DNA from: Bacteroidota bacterium
GTDB lineage: Bacteria > Bacteroidota > Ignavibacteria > Tepidaquicellales > Tepidaquicellaceae
Length of the DNA: 64,000 nucleotides
NCBI GenBank assembly: GCA_018266895.1
Contig: JAFDZQ010000023.1
Coordinates: forward strand, 1 to 64,000
Direction of reading: 5' to 3'
This document shows positions 1 through 8,012 of the stretch, one piece after another. The translations under genes and the position numbers were made by a program. How positions within the stretch are numbered: position 1 is the first letter of the stretch; every line of letters begins with the position of its first letter. The notes under the pieces are model-generated. The model made no database searches. It was not told the origin of the DNA and was given only the letters and a program-made list of their open reading frames with translations.

Positions 1-347
1 ATTACATTTAGAAAGCAAATAAAATTACATATTCAATAATATTTTGGACGGTTGTGAACCCCACCCTGCACGCCTTTGCCGAGATATGCCCACACCTTTG
101 AAATAGTATGTCTCAAAAATATTATAATTCTTTCAACACTGAGTCACATAGAAATTAATTTTTATGCCCGTTTTCCCACTGTGTCTATGCGTCTCTGTGT
201 TAAATGAAATTAATTATTGTGCAATCATTAAATACAGGCATATCAGATTTTATGGAATTGTTCTGACTGCTGTTTGGGCAGGATTTATTTTTGATTGAGA
301 ATATTGAGTAAAAGATTATACTTCTTACCTGAAGCAAAGGGAAAAAA
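1..347. other. Non-coding stretch with imperfect inverted repeat
   Basis: No credible gene is visible. Positions 135-152 and 184-201 form an imperfect 18-nt inverted repeat (15 of 18 positions match, A-A-C-A-C-N-G-A-G type) around a 31-nt loop. A short GC-richer patch lies near 50-105, unlike the AT-rich surroundings, and may be a remnant of something older. Nothing here can be assigned a function. Confidence 0.5.
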
Positions 348-731
348 TTATTTATCAGATCTGTAAACCGAAGTCACAGTTGACTGCAAACCGCCTCTCA
401 CAGTGAATTCGCCTTTTATCTCCATCCATTTTGGCTTAAGCAGAGATGTAAGATCGTCAAGTATCCTGTTAATGACATTTTCATAGAAGATCCCTTCATT
501 CCTGAACGACTGCAGATAATACTTAAGGGATTTTAATTCAACACATTTCTTTTTTGCAATGTAAGAGATCGTTATAACTCCGAAATCGGGCTGACCTGTT
601 TTAGGGCAGACTGAAGTGAATTCATTTGCTTTGTGAACGATCAGATAATCTCTGTCAGGAAATGAGTTATCGAATATTTCAAGAAGTTTCGTCTTGCCAG
701 GATCAGTTTTTACGGGATTGAATTTTTTCAT
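348..731 (-). CDS. queF: NADPH-dependent 7-cyano-7-deazaguanine reductase QueF
   Basis: The product reduces the nitrile preQ0 to the amine preQ1, the last step before the base is inserted into tRNA on the queuosine pathway. It acts in the cytosol. The 127-residue length fits the short, single-domain (type I) QueF. The family block E-F-T-S-V-C-P-K-T-G-Q-P-D-F-G carries the cysteine that forms the thioimide intermediate. A second block around C-V-E-L-K-S-L-K, with S-F-R-N-E-G after it, is the usual substrate and NADPH-site signature. No other queuosine gene lies nearby, so it looks like a stand-alone gene. Confidence 0.93.
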   Translation of the reverse strand: MKKFNPVKTDPGKTKLLEIFDNSFPDRDYLIVHKANEFTSVCPKTGQPDFGVITISYIAKKKCVELKSLKYYLQSFRNEGIFYENVINRILDDLTSLLKPKWMEIKGEFTVRGGLQSTVTSVYRSDK

Positions 732-807
732 GGTCTGAATTTATTCAATGACTATTCAAAATTAAAGTTAGAATTATTTATATCTCATATATTATTTTCG
801 TATTAAC

Positions 808-815
808 TAAATTTG
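808..815 (+). promoter_or_regulatory. Possible -7 promoter element (TAnnTTTG type)
   Basis: TAAATTTG lies 35 bp before the start of the UDP-glucuronate decarboxylase gene. It matches the TAnnTTTG -7 consensus known from Bacteroidota. No good -33 partner is visible at the right distance, so the call is tentative. Confidence 0.3.
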
Positions 816-849
816 CATTAACACATAAATCAAATCATAAATCAGTCAA

Positions 850-1830
850 ATGTCTTCAGACAACTCTGTTCAGAAAAGAATTCTAATAACAGGCGCAGCA
901 GGATTTCTCGGTTCGCATCTCAGTGACAGATTCATAAAGGAAGGTTATCATGTAATAGGAATGGATAATCTCATAACAGGTTCTATTAGTAATATTGAAC
1001 ATCTTTTCCCTTTGAAAGAATTTGAATTTTATTTTCACGATGTAACTAAATTCGTGCATGTTCCCGGAAAACTTGATTACATACTTCATTTTGCGTCACC
1101 GGCAAGTCCCATAGATTATCTTAAAATTCCGATTCAGACACTTAAAGTCGGATCGCTCGGAACTCATAATCTTCTCGGACTTGCAAAAGAAAAGAAATCG
1201 AGATTCTTAATTGCATCCACTTCGGAAATTTACGGCGATCCGCAGGTTCATCCTCAGAACGAAGAATACTGGGGAAATGTAAATCCCATAGGACCGAGAG
1301 GAGTTTATGACGAGGCGAAAAGATTTCAGGAAGCGATAACAATGGCTTATCATACTTATCACGGGCTTGAAACCAGAATTGTCAGGATCTTCAATACTTA
1401 CGGTCCCAGAATGAGACTTAATGACGGCAGAGCTCTACCTGCATTTTTCGGACAGGCGATCCGCGGGGAAGACATAACTGTTTTCGGAGACGGAAGTCAG
1501 ACAAGATCTTTCTGCTATGTTGATGATCTCGTTGAGGGAATTTACAGACTGCTTCTGAGTGATTATGTATTTCCTGTCAATATCGGAAATCCGGATGAAA
1601 TTACTATTAAAGAATTTGCAGAAGAGATAATTAAGCTTACAAATACTGATCAGAAAATAATCTACAAACCGCTTCCAAAAGATGATCCAAAACAGCGTCA
1701 GCCGGATATCACAAAAGCAAAAGAAATTCTTGGATGGGAGCCAAAGGTCGGAAGATCAGAAGGTCTGAAAATCACTTATGAGTATTTTAAGAATATTCTG
1801 AAAAAAGGGCAACCTGTAGTTAAAATCTGA
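850..1830 (+). CDS. UDP-glucuronate decarboxylase (UDP-xylose synthase)
   Basis: This is an extended short-chain dehydrogenase (326 residues) that most likely converts UDP-glucuronate to UDP-xylose for surface polysaccharide or glycan synthesis. The N-terminus has the Rossmann motif [10 protein letters not shown] (residues about 14-23). The catalytic Y-x-x-x-K sits near residue 154 as Y-D-E-A-K. Blocks such as [17 protein letters not shown] and [12 protein letters not shown] are characteristic of the UXS subfamily rather than of RmlB or GalE. It converges on rfbC with 20 bp between them. Other NAD-dependent sugar epimerases are possible but fit these blocks less well. Confidence 0.88.
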   Translation: MSSDNSVQKRILITGAAGFLGSHLSDRFIKEGYHVIGMDNLITGSISNIEHLFPLKEFEFYFHDVTKFVHVPGKLDYILHFASPASPIDYLKIPIQTLKVGSLGTHNLLGLAKEKKSRFLIASTSEIYGDPQVHPQNEEYWGNVNPIGPRGVYDEAKRFQEAITMAYHTYHGLETRIVRIFNTYGPRMRLNDGRALPAFFGQAIRGEDITVFGDGSQTRSFCYVDDLVEGIYRLLLSDYVFPVNIGNPDEITIKEFAEEIIKLTNTDQKIIYKPLPKDDPKQRQPDITKAKEILGWEPKVGRSEGLKITYEYFKNILKKGQPVVKI

Positions 1831-1850
1831 CTGATATATTTATTTTAAGA

Positions 1851-2408
1851 TCAGATCTCTCCGTAAATAAAATCTTTTTCTATCTCTGCAAAGCGCGGGG
1901 ACTTACGATCTTTTTCTGATACTATTTCATTTTCAGTAATCCAGTCAATCTTCAGATCTGTATCATTGTAGAGAATTGATCTTTCATCCGGTTTACTGTA
2001 AAACTCCGTACACTTATACATAAAAACTGCCTCATCTGACAGCACTGAAAAACCGTGTGCAAATCCGGGAGGTATCCATATCTGTCTGTGATTTTCTTCC
2101 GAGAGTTCTACAGAGACATGTTTCCCGAAAGCAGGGGATCCGAATCTGATATCCACTGCAACATCCAGTACTTTGCCTGAGATCACCTGACAAAGTTTTC
2201 CCTGGGCGCTTGTACCGATCTGATAATGAAGACCTCTTATCGTTCCTTTCTGAGATTTTGAAATATTGTCCTGAACGAAATTAAAATTCAGCCCATGCTC
2301 TTCATATTTTTTCCGATTATAAGATTCAAAAAAATATCCTCTCTCATCCGCAAAAAAATCAGGCTCAAATATTAATATCCCCGGAAGTCCGGTTTTAATT
2401 ATCTTCAT
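1851..2408 (-). CDS. rfbC: dTDP-4-dehydrorhamnose 3,5-epimerase
   Basis: The enzyme epimerises dTDP-4-keto-6-deoxyglucose at C3 and C5, the third step of dTDP-L-rhamnose synthesis. At 185 residues it has the normal family length. The cupin fold signature is clear: R-G-L-H-Y-Q carries the catalytic histidine, V-D-I-R the conserved aspartate, I-W-I-P-P-G-F-A-H-G-F the central strand, and Y-K-C-T-E-F-Y the catalytic tyrosine region. It lies 12 bp downstream of rfbA on the same strand, so the two form an operon. The rfbB and rfbD partners are not in the window. Confidence 0.93.
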   Translation of the reverse strand: MKIIKTGLPGILIFEPDFFADERGYFFESYNRKKYEEHGLNFNFVQDNISKSQKGTIRGLHYQIGTSAQGKLCQVISGKVLDVAVDIRFGSPAFGKHVSVELSEENHRQIWIPPGFAHGFSVLSDEAVFMYKCTEFYSKPDERSILYNDTDLKIDWITENEIVSEKDRKSPRFAEIEKDFIYGEI

Positions 2409-2420
2409 CAGATTAGATCC

Positions 2421-3284
2421 TTAATGCTCTTTTAAAATTTTTTCCAGATATGTTTTATACAAAGACTTTGGAATTTTTGAAAGCACGCTTTCGAATTTTT
2501 TTTGATCAATGAATCCTTTATTGAATGCTATCTCCTCAATGCAGGCAACTTTAAGTCCCTGCCTGTCCTCAATGACGCCGAAGAAATTAGATGCCTGAAG
2601 AAGCGATTCGGGAGTTCCCGTGTCAAGCCAGGCAACGCCTCTTCCTATCTTTTCTACACTCAGCTTTCCTTTATTCAGATAAACATTGTTTACATCCGTG
2701 ATCTCAAGTTCGCCTCTGGGAGATGGTTTTATATTTTTAGCAATGTTAACGACTTCATTGTCATAAACATACAGACCCGGAACAGCGAAATTTGATCTCG
2801 GCTTAGCGGGTTTTTCTTCAATTGAAATTGCTTTTCCTTTATCATCAAATTCAACTATGCCGTATCTTTCAGGATCATTCACCCTGTAGCCGAAAATAGT
2901 AGCTCCGTCATTTTTCGCCATGGCTTTATAAATGAAATCAAGATTGCCGTAAAAGATATTGTCGCCGAGAATCAGAGTAGCTCCGTCATTTCCGATGAAA
3001 TCTTCACCTATGATAAATGACTCTGCGATTCCGTTAGGGGCAGTCTGAAGAGCATATTCGATTCTGATTCCGTAATCCGAACCGTCGTCGAATAATTTTT
3101 TATACAAAGGTATTGTCTCTTCGTTTGAAATAATAAGTATTTCCCTGATATTTGAGAGCATTAATATCGATAGGGGAAAGTAGATCAGCGGCTTGTCGTA
3201 AATAAGAGTTAACTGTTTGCTGTAAACTTTGGAAACAGGATAAAGGCGGGAACCCGCTCCGCCTGCTAAAATGATGCCTTTCAA
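2421..3284 (-). CDS. rfbA: Glucose-1-phosphate thymidylyltransferase
   Basis: The product makes dTDP-glucose from dTTP and glucose-1-phosphate, the entry step of dTDP-sugar synthesis. The 287-residue length fits RmlA. The N-terminal nucleotide-binding loop reads G-G-A-G-S-R-L-Y-P with a following S-K-Q-L; the usual Thr of G-x-G-T-R-L is Ser here. L-G-D-N-I-F-Y-G holds the metal-binding aspartate, and W-L-D-T-G-T with I-E-D-R-Q-G-L-K-V-A is the C-terminal RmlA signature. It is the first gene of an rfbA-rfbC pair. Confidence 0.93.
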   Translation of the reverse strand: MKGIILAGGAGSRLYPVSKVYSKQLTLIYDKPLIYFPLSILMLSNIREILIISNEETIPLYKKLFDDGSDYGIRIEYALQTAPNGIAESFIIGEDFIGNDGATLILGDNIFYGNLDFIYKAMAKNDGATIFGYRVNDPERYGIVEFDDKGKAISIEEKPAKPRSNFAVPGLYVYDNEVVNIAKNIKPSPRGELEITDVNNVYLNKGKLSVEKIGRGVAWLDTGTPESLLQASNFFGVIEDRQGLKVACIEEIAFNKGFIDQKKFESVLSKIPKSLYKTYLEKILKEH

Positions 3285-3543
3285 ATGAGTGTTTATTAAA
3301 ATTAAAAAATCGTTTACAATTTACTCAAGTAGACAATCAATTTAAAGATAATTAAAACTCTGAAAAAGATCCTGACATTCAAAAATGAAATCATAAGCTG
3401 ATTACATTTATTTATAGTCTGAACTGATAAAAAAAATCCGGGCATATCTGTAATTGATTATTGAAGGAATTGTAACAGATATACTTAATTCTTACATTTT
3501 ATCTGTTTTATTAATAAGCTACTTTTCCCAAAAAATAAAAATC

Positions 3544-4044
3544 ATGAACAAACTAATTACTAAAACATTGTTTTTAATTCTGGCGATATCTTCGTATGCA
3601 AGCGCTACGGAAATCAGTAAAACATTCAGTAAGAAGGATATTTTAAAACTTGCTGATGCTTACATCAACAATAACGTCGGAGTAAAGAATCCTGTCATTA
3701 TAGATATCGACAAGGACGGTGATTTTGACATTCTGGACTTTACAAAGAATGGAAAAGTCGCTTATTATAAGAATACAGGTTCGCTTACAGAACCATTCTT
3801 TGTACTTGAGAATAAAAACTTTGATAATTATGAAATGAACTCATTTATTCCCAACGGAATTCCTATCCCTGTTTTTCTGGCTGACAAAGACGGTGACGGG
3901 GATTCTGATGTATTCGGTATAACAAAGGAAGATTCAAAATACAAAGCGGTTTATGCTGAAAATGCATTCGAATTAGATCACTATACACTTATAACAATCA
4001 TACTGGTTCTGCTGATCATCGTTCTGCTTATAGCAATTTTGTAA
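3544..4044 (+). CDS. Secreted or membrane-anchored protein with Ca-binding FG-GAP/VCBS-like loops
   Basis: I do not recognise a named family. The reading frame stays open upstream to a TTG at 3454, but the ATG at 3544 begins a typical signal peptide (M-N-K-L-I-T-K-T-L-F-L-I-L-A), so it is chosen; this gives 166 residues. Two loops, D-I-D-K-D-G-D-F-D and D-K-D-G-D-G-D-S-D, look like the calcium-binding turns of VCBS/FG-GAP propeller repeats. The last 21 or so residues are a hydrophobic helix with no charged tail, suggesting a C-terminal membrane anchor. One propeller cannot be built from two repeats, so it may assemble as an oligomer or be a reduced relative. Confidence 0.6.
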   Translation: MNKLITKTLFLILAISSYASATEISKTFSKKDILKLADAYINNNVGVKNPVIIDIDKDGDFDILDFTKNGKVAYYKNTGSLTEPFFVLENKNFDNYEMNSFIPNGIPIPVFLADKDGDGDSDVFGITKEDSKYKAVYAENAFELDHYTLITIILVLLIIVLLIAIL

Positions 4045-4119
4045 TTTTATAAATGTGATCCTGACTGTAATTATTATTATTATTATCAAATCGTCTAATT
4101 AACAATTGATAATTGAATC

Positions 4120-4191
4120 GCGGGAATAATTCAGTGGTAGAATGCCACCTTCCCAAGGTGGACGTCGCGGGTTCGAGTCCCGTTTCCCGCT
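4120..4191 (+). tRNA. tRNA-Gly (CCC anticodon)
   Basis: A full cloverleaf can be drawn. The acceptor stem GCGGGAA pairs with TTCCCGC and the discriminator is T. The anticodon stem CCACC/GGTGG carries the loop TTCCCAA, giving anticodon CCC (reads GGG). The T arm has GTTCGAGTCCC. CCA is not encoded. A decayed toxin-antitoxin locus starts 19 bp downstream. Confidence 0.95.
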
Positions 4192-4209
4192 CAAAAAAAA
4201 TAAAAATTT

Positions 4210-4413
4210 ATGAAATCTTACACAGCAATTGCAGAAAAATGTAAAGACACAAAACTTTATGTAGGTTTTATCCCCGGTTTTTCCGGTGCACATTCACAAG
4301 GAGAATCAATAGATGAATTAATTATTAATTTAAAAGAAGTTATTGAATTGCTTCTGGAAGATGGCGAATCAAATTTAGATGCTGAGTTTGTCGGGACACA
4401 AAAGACATTCTGA
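4210..4413 (+). CDS. HicB-type antitoxin
   Basis: This 67-residue protein matches the small single-domain HicB/UPF0150 family. The tell-tale blocks are L-Y-V-G-F-I-P-G-F-S-G-A-H-S-Q-G-E-S, followed by a helix ending L-L-L-E-D-G-E and a terminal A-E-F-V-G-T-Q. The last of these is the usual C-terminus of these short antitoxins, so the gene looks intact. HicB normally binds and blocks the HicA mRNA interferase and represses its own operon. Here the toxin gene that should follow is only a 3' fragment, so the antitoxin has probably lost its partner. Confidence 0.8.
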   Translation: MKSYTAIAEKCKDTKLYVGFIPGFSGAHSQGESIDELIINLKEVIELLLEDGESNLDAEFVGTQKTF

Positions 4414-4528
4414 TGGAAGATGTACAACAATTCCTTTCCATAAAGGAAGAGATTTATCTCCGATTATTGTAAGACAAATTACAAAGGATATAAATATCAG
4501 TCTTGATGATTTTTATGAAAAATTCTAA
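4397..4528 (+). pseudogene. Truncated hicA toxin remnant
   Basis: In the frame ending with the stop at 4526-4528, the DNA reads H-K-R-H-S-D-G-R-C-T-T-I-P-F-H-K-G-R-D-L, then S-P-I-I-V-R-Q-I and I-S-L-D-D-F. This matches the C-terminal half of HicA (double-stranded-RNA-binding-like fold). The N-terminal half, including the catalytic G-S-H histidine region, is missing and there is no plausible start codon. The fragment runs directly out of the overlapping end of hicB, as expected if an internal deletion removed the start of hicA. The 5' limit given is approximate. Confidence 0.7.
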
Positions 4529-6430
4529 ATGAATAAAGAAATTAATATTGTTAAGTTTATAATCGATTTTGACAGCACATTTATAAGTATTGAAGCACTT
4601 GATGAACTTTGCCTTATAGCTCTTAAAAAAAATCCCGACCGTAAAAGGATTTTAGGAAAATTCAGGGAACTCACGAATCTCGGAATGGAAGGAAAGATTT
4701 TATTCAGTGAATCACTTGATGCAAGGATAAAACTTCTTGATGCCGGAAAGGAACATATTGATACTCTTGTAAAACTTCTCTCAAGAAAAATATCAGGTTC
4801 AGTAAAACGAAATAAAAATTTTTTCAGAAAATACGGCAGAAATATTTATATTATCTCCGGCGGTTTCAAAGAGATTATTTTACCGGTCGTAACAAAGTAT
4901 CTCGTTCCGGAAGAAAATGTTTTTGCCAATACATTTACATTCGGGGAAGACGGAAAGATAAACGGGTTTGACAAAAAAAATCCGCTCAGTCAGAGTAACG
5001 GCAAAATAAAACTCCTTAAGAAGCTTGGTCTTGAAGGTACTCTGTATGTGTTAGGCGACGGGTACACGGATTATGAACTGAAAAAAGAAGGCATCGCCCA
5101 TAAATTCTTTGCGTTTACCGAAAACATTGAAAGACAAATTGTTACAGAAAATGCGGATCATATTACTCCGAGTATGGATGAATTTTTATATTTAAATAAA
5201 CTTCCAATGTCAATCTCATATCCCAAAAACAGAATTAAAGTTTTACTTCTCGAAAACATTCATCCGGATGCTTTCGAAATTTTCAAATCCGAAGGTTATC
5301 AGATAGAAACTCTGACCAAAAGCTTAAATGAAACTGAGCTTTCCAGGAAAATAAAAGATGTTTCAATCTTAGGCATCAGATCAAAGACTCATATCAGTGA
5401 AGATGTTCTGAAAAACGCAGAGAGACTGATCTCCATTGGAGCATTCTGCATAGGAACAAATCAGATCGATCTGAATACCTGTCTGAAGAGAGGCGTGGCT
5501 GTGTTCAATGCTCCTTTCAGTAATACAAGAAGCGTAGTCGAACTTGCGCTGGCTGAAATTATTATCCTTATGAGAAACATCGTTGATAAAAGCAATTCGC
5601 TTCACAGAGGGATCTGGGATAAATCTTCAGCCGGGAGTTATGAGATCAGAGGAAAGAAAATCGGAATTATAGGATACGGAAAAATCGGATCACAGCTTTC
5701 AGTTCTGGCAGAGGATCTCGGAATGGAGGTTTATTATTATGATGTCCTGGATAAACTTGCACTCGGTAACGCAAAGAAATGCAATACTCTGAAAGAGCTT
5801 TTAAAAAAATCCGACATTGTAACGGTTCATATTGACGGAAGCAGGAGCAATACGGATTTTATCGGAGAAACCGAATTCAGACAGATGAAAAGCGGTGTGA
5901 TATTTTTAAACTTAAGCAGAGGGCATGTTGTCGATATAAATGCTCTCGGGAAAAATATAAAAAACGGAAAAGTAAAGGGAGCCTCGATAGATGTCTTTCC
6001 GTATGAACCCCTTGCCAACGATGAGAAATTCATTTCCGGGCTTCAGAATCTTCCGAATGTCATTCTCACTCCGCATATCGGAGGAAGCACTGAAGAAGCT
6101 CAGAAAAACATTGGAAACTTTGTGCCTTTTAAAATCATAGATTTTATTAACAGCGGAAACACTTTTTACAGCGTCAACTTCCCGGAACTTCAGCTTCCGG
6201 TGCTACAGAATGCTCACAGACTTATTCATATTCACGAGAATGTTCCCGGGATTCTTGCTCACATCAACAACACGCTTGCAGGTCACAATATTAATATCGC
6301 CGGTCAGTATCTGAAGACAAACGATCTGGTCGGTTATGTTATTACCGATATTGCAAAAAAATATGACCCGGCAGTTATAAGTGATCTGAAAAACATCCCT
6401 CATACAATTAAATTCAGAATACTTTATTAA
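4529..6430 (+). CDS. Fused phosphoserine phosphatase - D-3-phosphoglycerate dehydrogenase
   Basis: One 633-residue protein carries the first and last enzymes of serine synthesis. Residues about 7-215 form a HAD-IB phosphatase resembling SerB: motif I is D13-F-D15-S-T, motif II I-S-G-G, and G-D-G-Y-T-D is near residue 175. Residues about 235-545 are a D-2-hydroxyacid dehydrogenase resembling SerA, with the NAD loop G-Y-G-K-I-G near 381 and catalytic His in T-P-H-I-G-G near 513. The tail from about 555 is an ACT domain, the usual serine-sensing module. serC begins at the base after the stop codon, so the whole phosphorylated serine pathway is encoded by two genes. The role is confident from motifs; that both halves are active is inferred. 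Confidence 0.88.
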   Translation: MNKEINIVKFIIDFDSTFISIEALDELCLIALKKNPDRKRILGKFRELTNLGMEGKILFSESLDARIKLLDAGKEHIDTLVKLLSRKISGSVKRNKNFFRKYGRNIYIISGGFKEIILPVVTKYLVPEENVFANTFTFGEDGKINGFDKKNPLSQSNGKIKLLKKLGLEGTLYVLGDGYTDYELKKEGIAHKFFAFTENIERQIVTENADHITPSMDEFLYLNKLPMSISYPKNRIKVLLLENIHPDAFEIFKSEGYQIETLTKSLNETELSRKIKDVSILGIRSKTHISEDVLKNAERLISIGAFCIGTNQIDLNTCLKRGVAVFNAPFSNTRSVVELALAEIIILMRNIVDKSNSLHRGIWDKSSAGSYEIRGKKIGIIGYGKIGSQLSVLAEDLGMEVYYYDVLDKLALGNAKKCNTLKELLKKSDIVTVHIDGSRSNTDFIGETEFRQMKSGVIFLNLSRGHVVDINALGKNIKNGKVKGASIDVFPYEPLANDEKFISGLQNLPNVILTPHIGGSTEEAQKNIGNFVPFKIIDFINSGNTFYSVNFPELQLPVLQNAHRLIHIHENVPGILAHINNTLAGHNINIAGQYLKTNDLVGYVITDIAKKYDPAVISDLKNIPHTIKFRILY

Positions 6431-7510
6431 ATGAAGAAAATATTTTTTACACCCGGACCGACTGAATTATTTCCGGAAGCAAGAAAATTTATAGAAAATG
6501 CTCTCGATGAGAATATATGTTCCATAAATCACCGCAGCAAAGAGTTTATGGATGTATACAGATCTACGACTGATTCACTCAGGCTGCTCCTGAATATTCC
6601 GGAAAACTACAGTATATTTTATTTAAGCTCTGCTACTGAATGCATGGACAGAATTGTACAGAATTGTGCTGAAAAGAACAGCTTTCATTTTGTAAACGGA
6701 GCTTTCGCGGACAGGTTTTATAAAACAGCGGTTGAACTGAACAGGAATGCCGCAAAAGCAGTAGCAGATTACGGAAAGAGTTTTGATTTTAAGAATACTG
6801 AGATTAAAAATTCACCCGAACTCATTTGCTTTACGCAAAACGAAACAAGCACGGGAGTTCAGATAAATACCGGAGAGATTTACGGCATAAAAAATAAATT
6901 TCCGCAATCACTCACCGGTGCTGACATTGTAACATCAGCGCCTTATGTTGATCTTGATTTTGCGAAAATTGACTTTGCATTCTTTTCCGTACAGAAAGGA
7001 TTCGGATTGCCGTCGGGACTGGGAGTGCTGATAGTAAATGACAACTGTATGGAAAAAGCAGCTTATCTTAAAAGCAAAAACATGGCAGGAAGCTACCATA
7101 ATTTTATTTCGCTTCATGAGAACGCTGTCAAATATCAGACAACTGAAACTCCCAATATGCTTGGAATTTATCTTTTAGGGAAAGTATGTGAAAGCATGAA
7201 CAGTTACGGTATAGAAAGGATCAGAAAAGAGACAGAAGAAAAAGCCGAAATGCTTTATGATTTTTTCGACAATCATGAATATCTTAAACCCTTCGTAAAA
7301 AATAAAGCTGACCGTTCCAAGACAATTATAAACATTAAAACCGGAGATAAGCAAAACGAAGTGAAAAAAATGCTCGCAGAAAAAGGAATAGTTGTCGGTT
7401 CGGGTTACGGTAAGTTCAAAGACACACAAATCAGGATAGCAAATTTCCCGATGCACAGAATTGATGATGTAAGGAAAATTATTGAAACATTAGGAACACT
7501 GAATATCTGA
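6431..7510 (+). CDS. serC: Phosphoserine aminotransferase
   Basis: This is a class V PLP aminotransferase (359 residues) that converts 3-phosphohydroxypyruvate and glutamate to phosphoserine. It opens with F-F-T-P-G-P-T-E and has N-H-R-S-K-E-F early on. The PLP lysine is in S-V-Q-K-G-F-G-L-P-S-G. The C-terminal small domain ends normally. The ATG follows the stop of the fused serBA gene with no gap, which indicates translational coupling. The sequence belongs to the shorter SerC-like group rather than the E. coli SerC group. Another class V aminotransferase is possible, but the operon makes serine synthesis by far the best call. Confidence 0.85.
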   Translation: MKKIFFTPGPTELFPEARKFIENALDENICSINHRSKEFMDVYRSTTDSLRLLLNIPENYSIFYLSSATECMDRIVQNCAEKNSFHFVNGAFADRFYKTAVELNRNAAKAVADYGKSFDFKNTEIKNSPELICFTQNETSTGVQINTGEIYGIKNKFPQSLTGADIVTSAPYVDLDFAKIDFAFFSVQKGFGLPSGLGVLIVNDNCMEKAAYLKSKNMAGSYHNFISLHENAVKYQTTETPNMLGIYLLGKVCESMNSYGIERIRKETEEKAEMLYDFFDNHEYLKPFVKNKADRSKTIINIKTGDKQNEVKKMLAEKGIVVGSGYGKFKDTQIRIANFPMHRIDDVRKIIETLGTLNI

Positions 7511-7604
7511 GATCACTTTTCGATTTCCATTATAACAAATCGCAGTAATTGAGCTGGTGTTACATCTAATCCTGCGTTTATAAAAGTTACAACAGAAAAA
7601 TCTT

Positions 7605-7964
7605 CTATAAAGCGAATCCGCCGATTGATTCCATATAAATACATCCCATAGTATCCAGAGCTTTTTTCAGTTTATCATCAGGACTTCCGAAAACTACGAA
7701 TTTTTTGACGCTCAGCAATGACATAAATCTAAGGGCGAAATTTTTTCCGAACGAACTGACATGAACCATAGCAGCTTCAGAGTCTGAATAGTGTTCAAAC
7801 AAAGTGCATCTCTTACCGTCACTGCTTATGAACCATTCATAATGAACTGCACCCGGTTCATTCTTTTGTGTATAATCTATCATCTCTCTCATAAGAGATT
7901 TTACCTCGTCGGTTTTTCCTTCTTTAATTTCCGTGTCAAGCACCCAGAAAATTTTCTTGTCCAT
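7605..7964 (-). CDS. ABM-domain protein (putative quinol monooxygenase family)
   Basis: A 119-residue protein with the dimeric ferredoxin-like fold of the antibiotic biosynthesis monooxygenase (ABM) family. Visible features are the opening strand with E-I-K-E-G-K, the helix with N-E-P-G-A-V-H-Y-E-W, and the strand T-L-F-E-H-Y-S-D-S-E-A-A-M-V-H, all standard ABM landmarks. Members are cofactor-free oxygenases or have unknown roles, so no substrate can be named. It follows the threonine aldolase gene on the same strand with a 48-bp gap. Confidence 0.7.
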   Translation of the reverse strand: MDKKIFWVLDTEIKEGKTDEVKSLMREMIDYTQKNEPGAVHYEWFISSDGKRCTLFEHYSDSEAAMVHVSSFGKNFALRFMSLLSVKKFVVFGSPDDKLKKALDTMGCIYMESIGGFAL

Positions 7965-8012
7965 TATTATGAAAGTTTGTTTAATTAATCTGAAATTATA
8001 ATCTGAATATAT

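Noticed and set aside
4071-4086. ATT trinucleotide run as a regulatory microsatellite
   Set aside because: It is short, non-coding and not at a promoter I can identify; too weak to report.
4210-4528. Integrated mobile element at tRNA-Gly
   Set aside because: No integrase and no repeated tRNA 3' end were found downstream.
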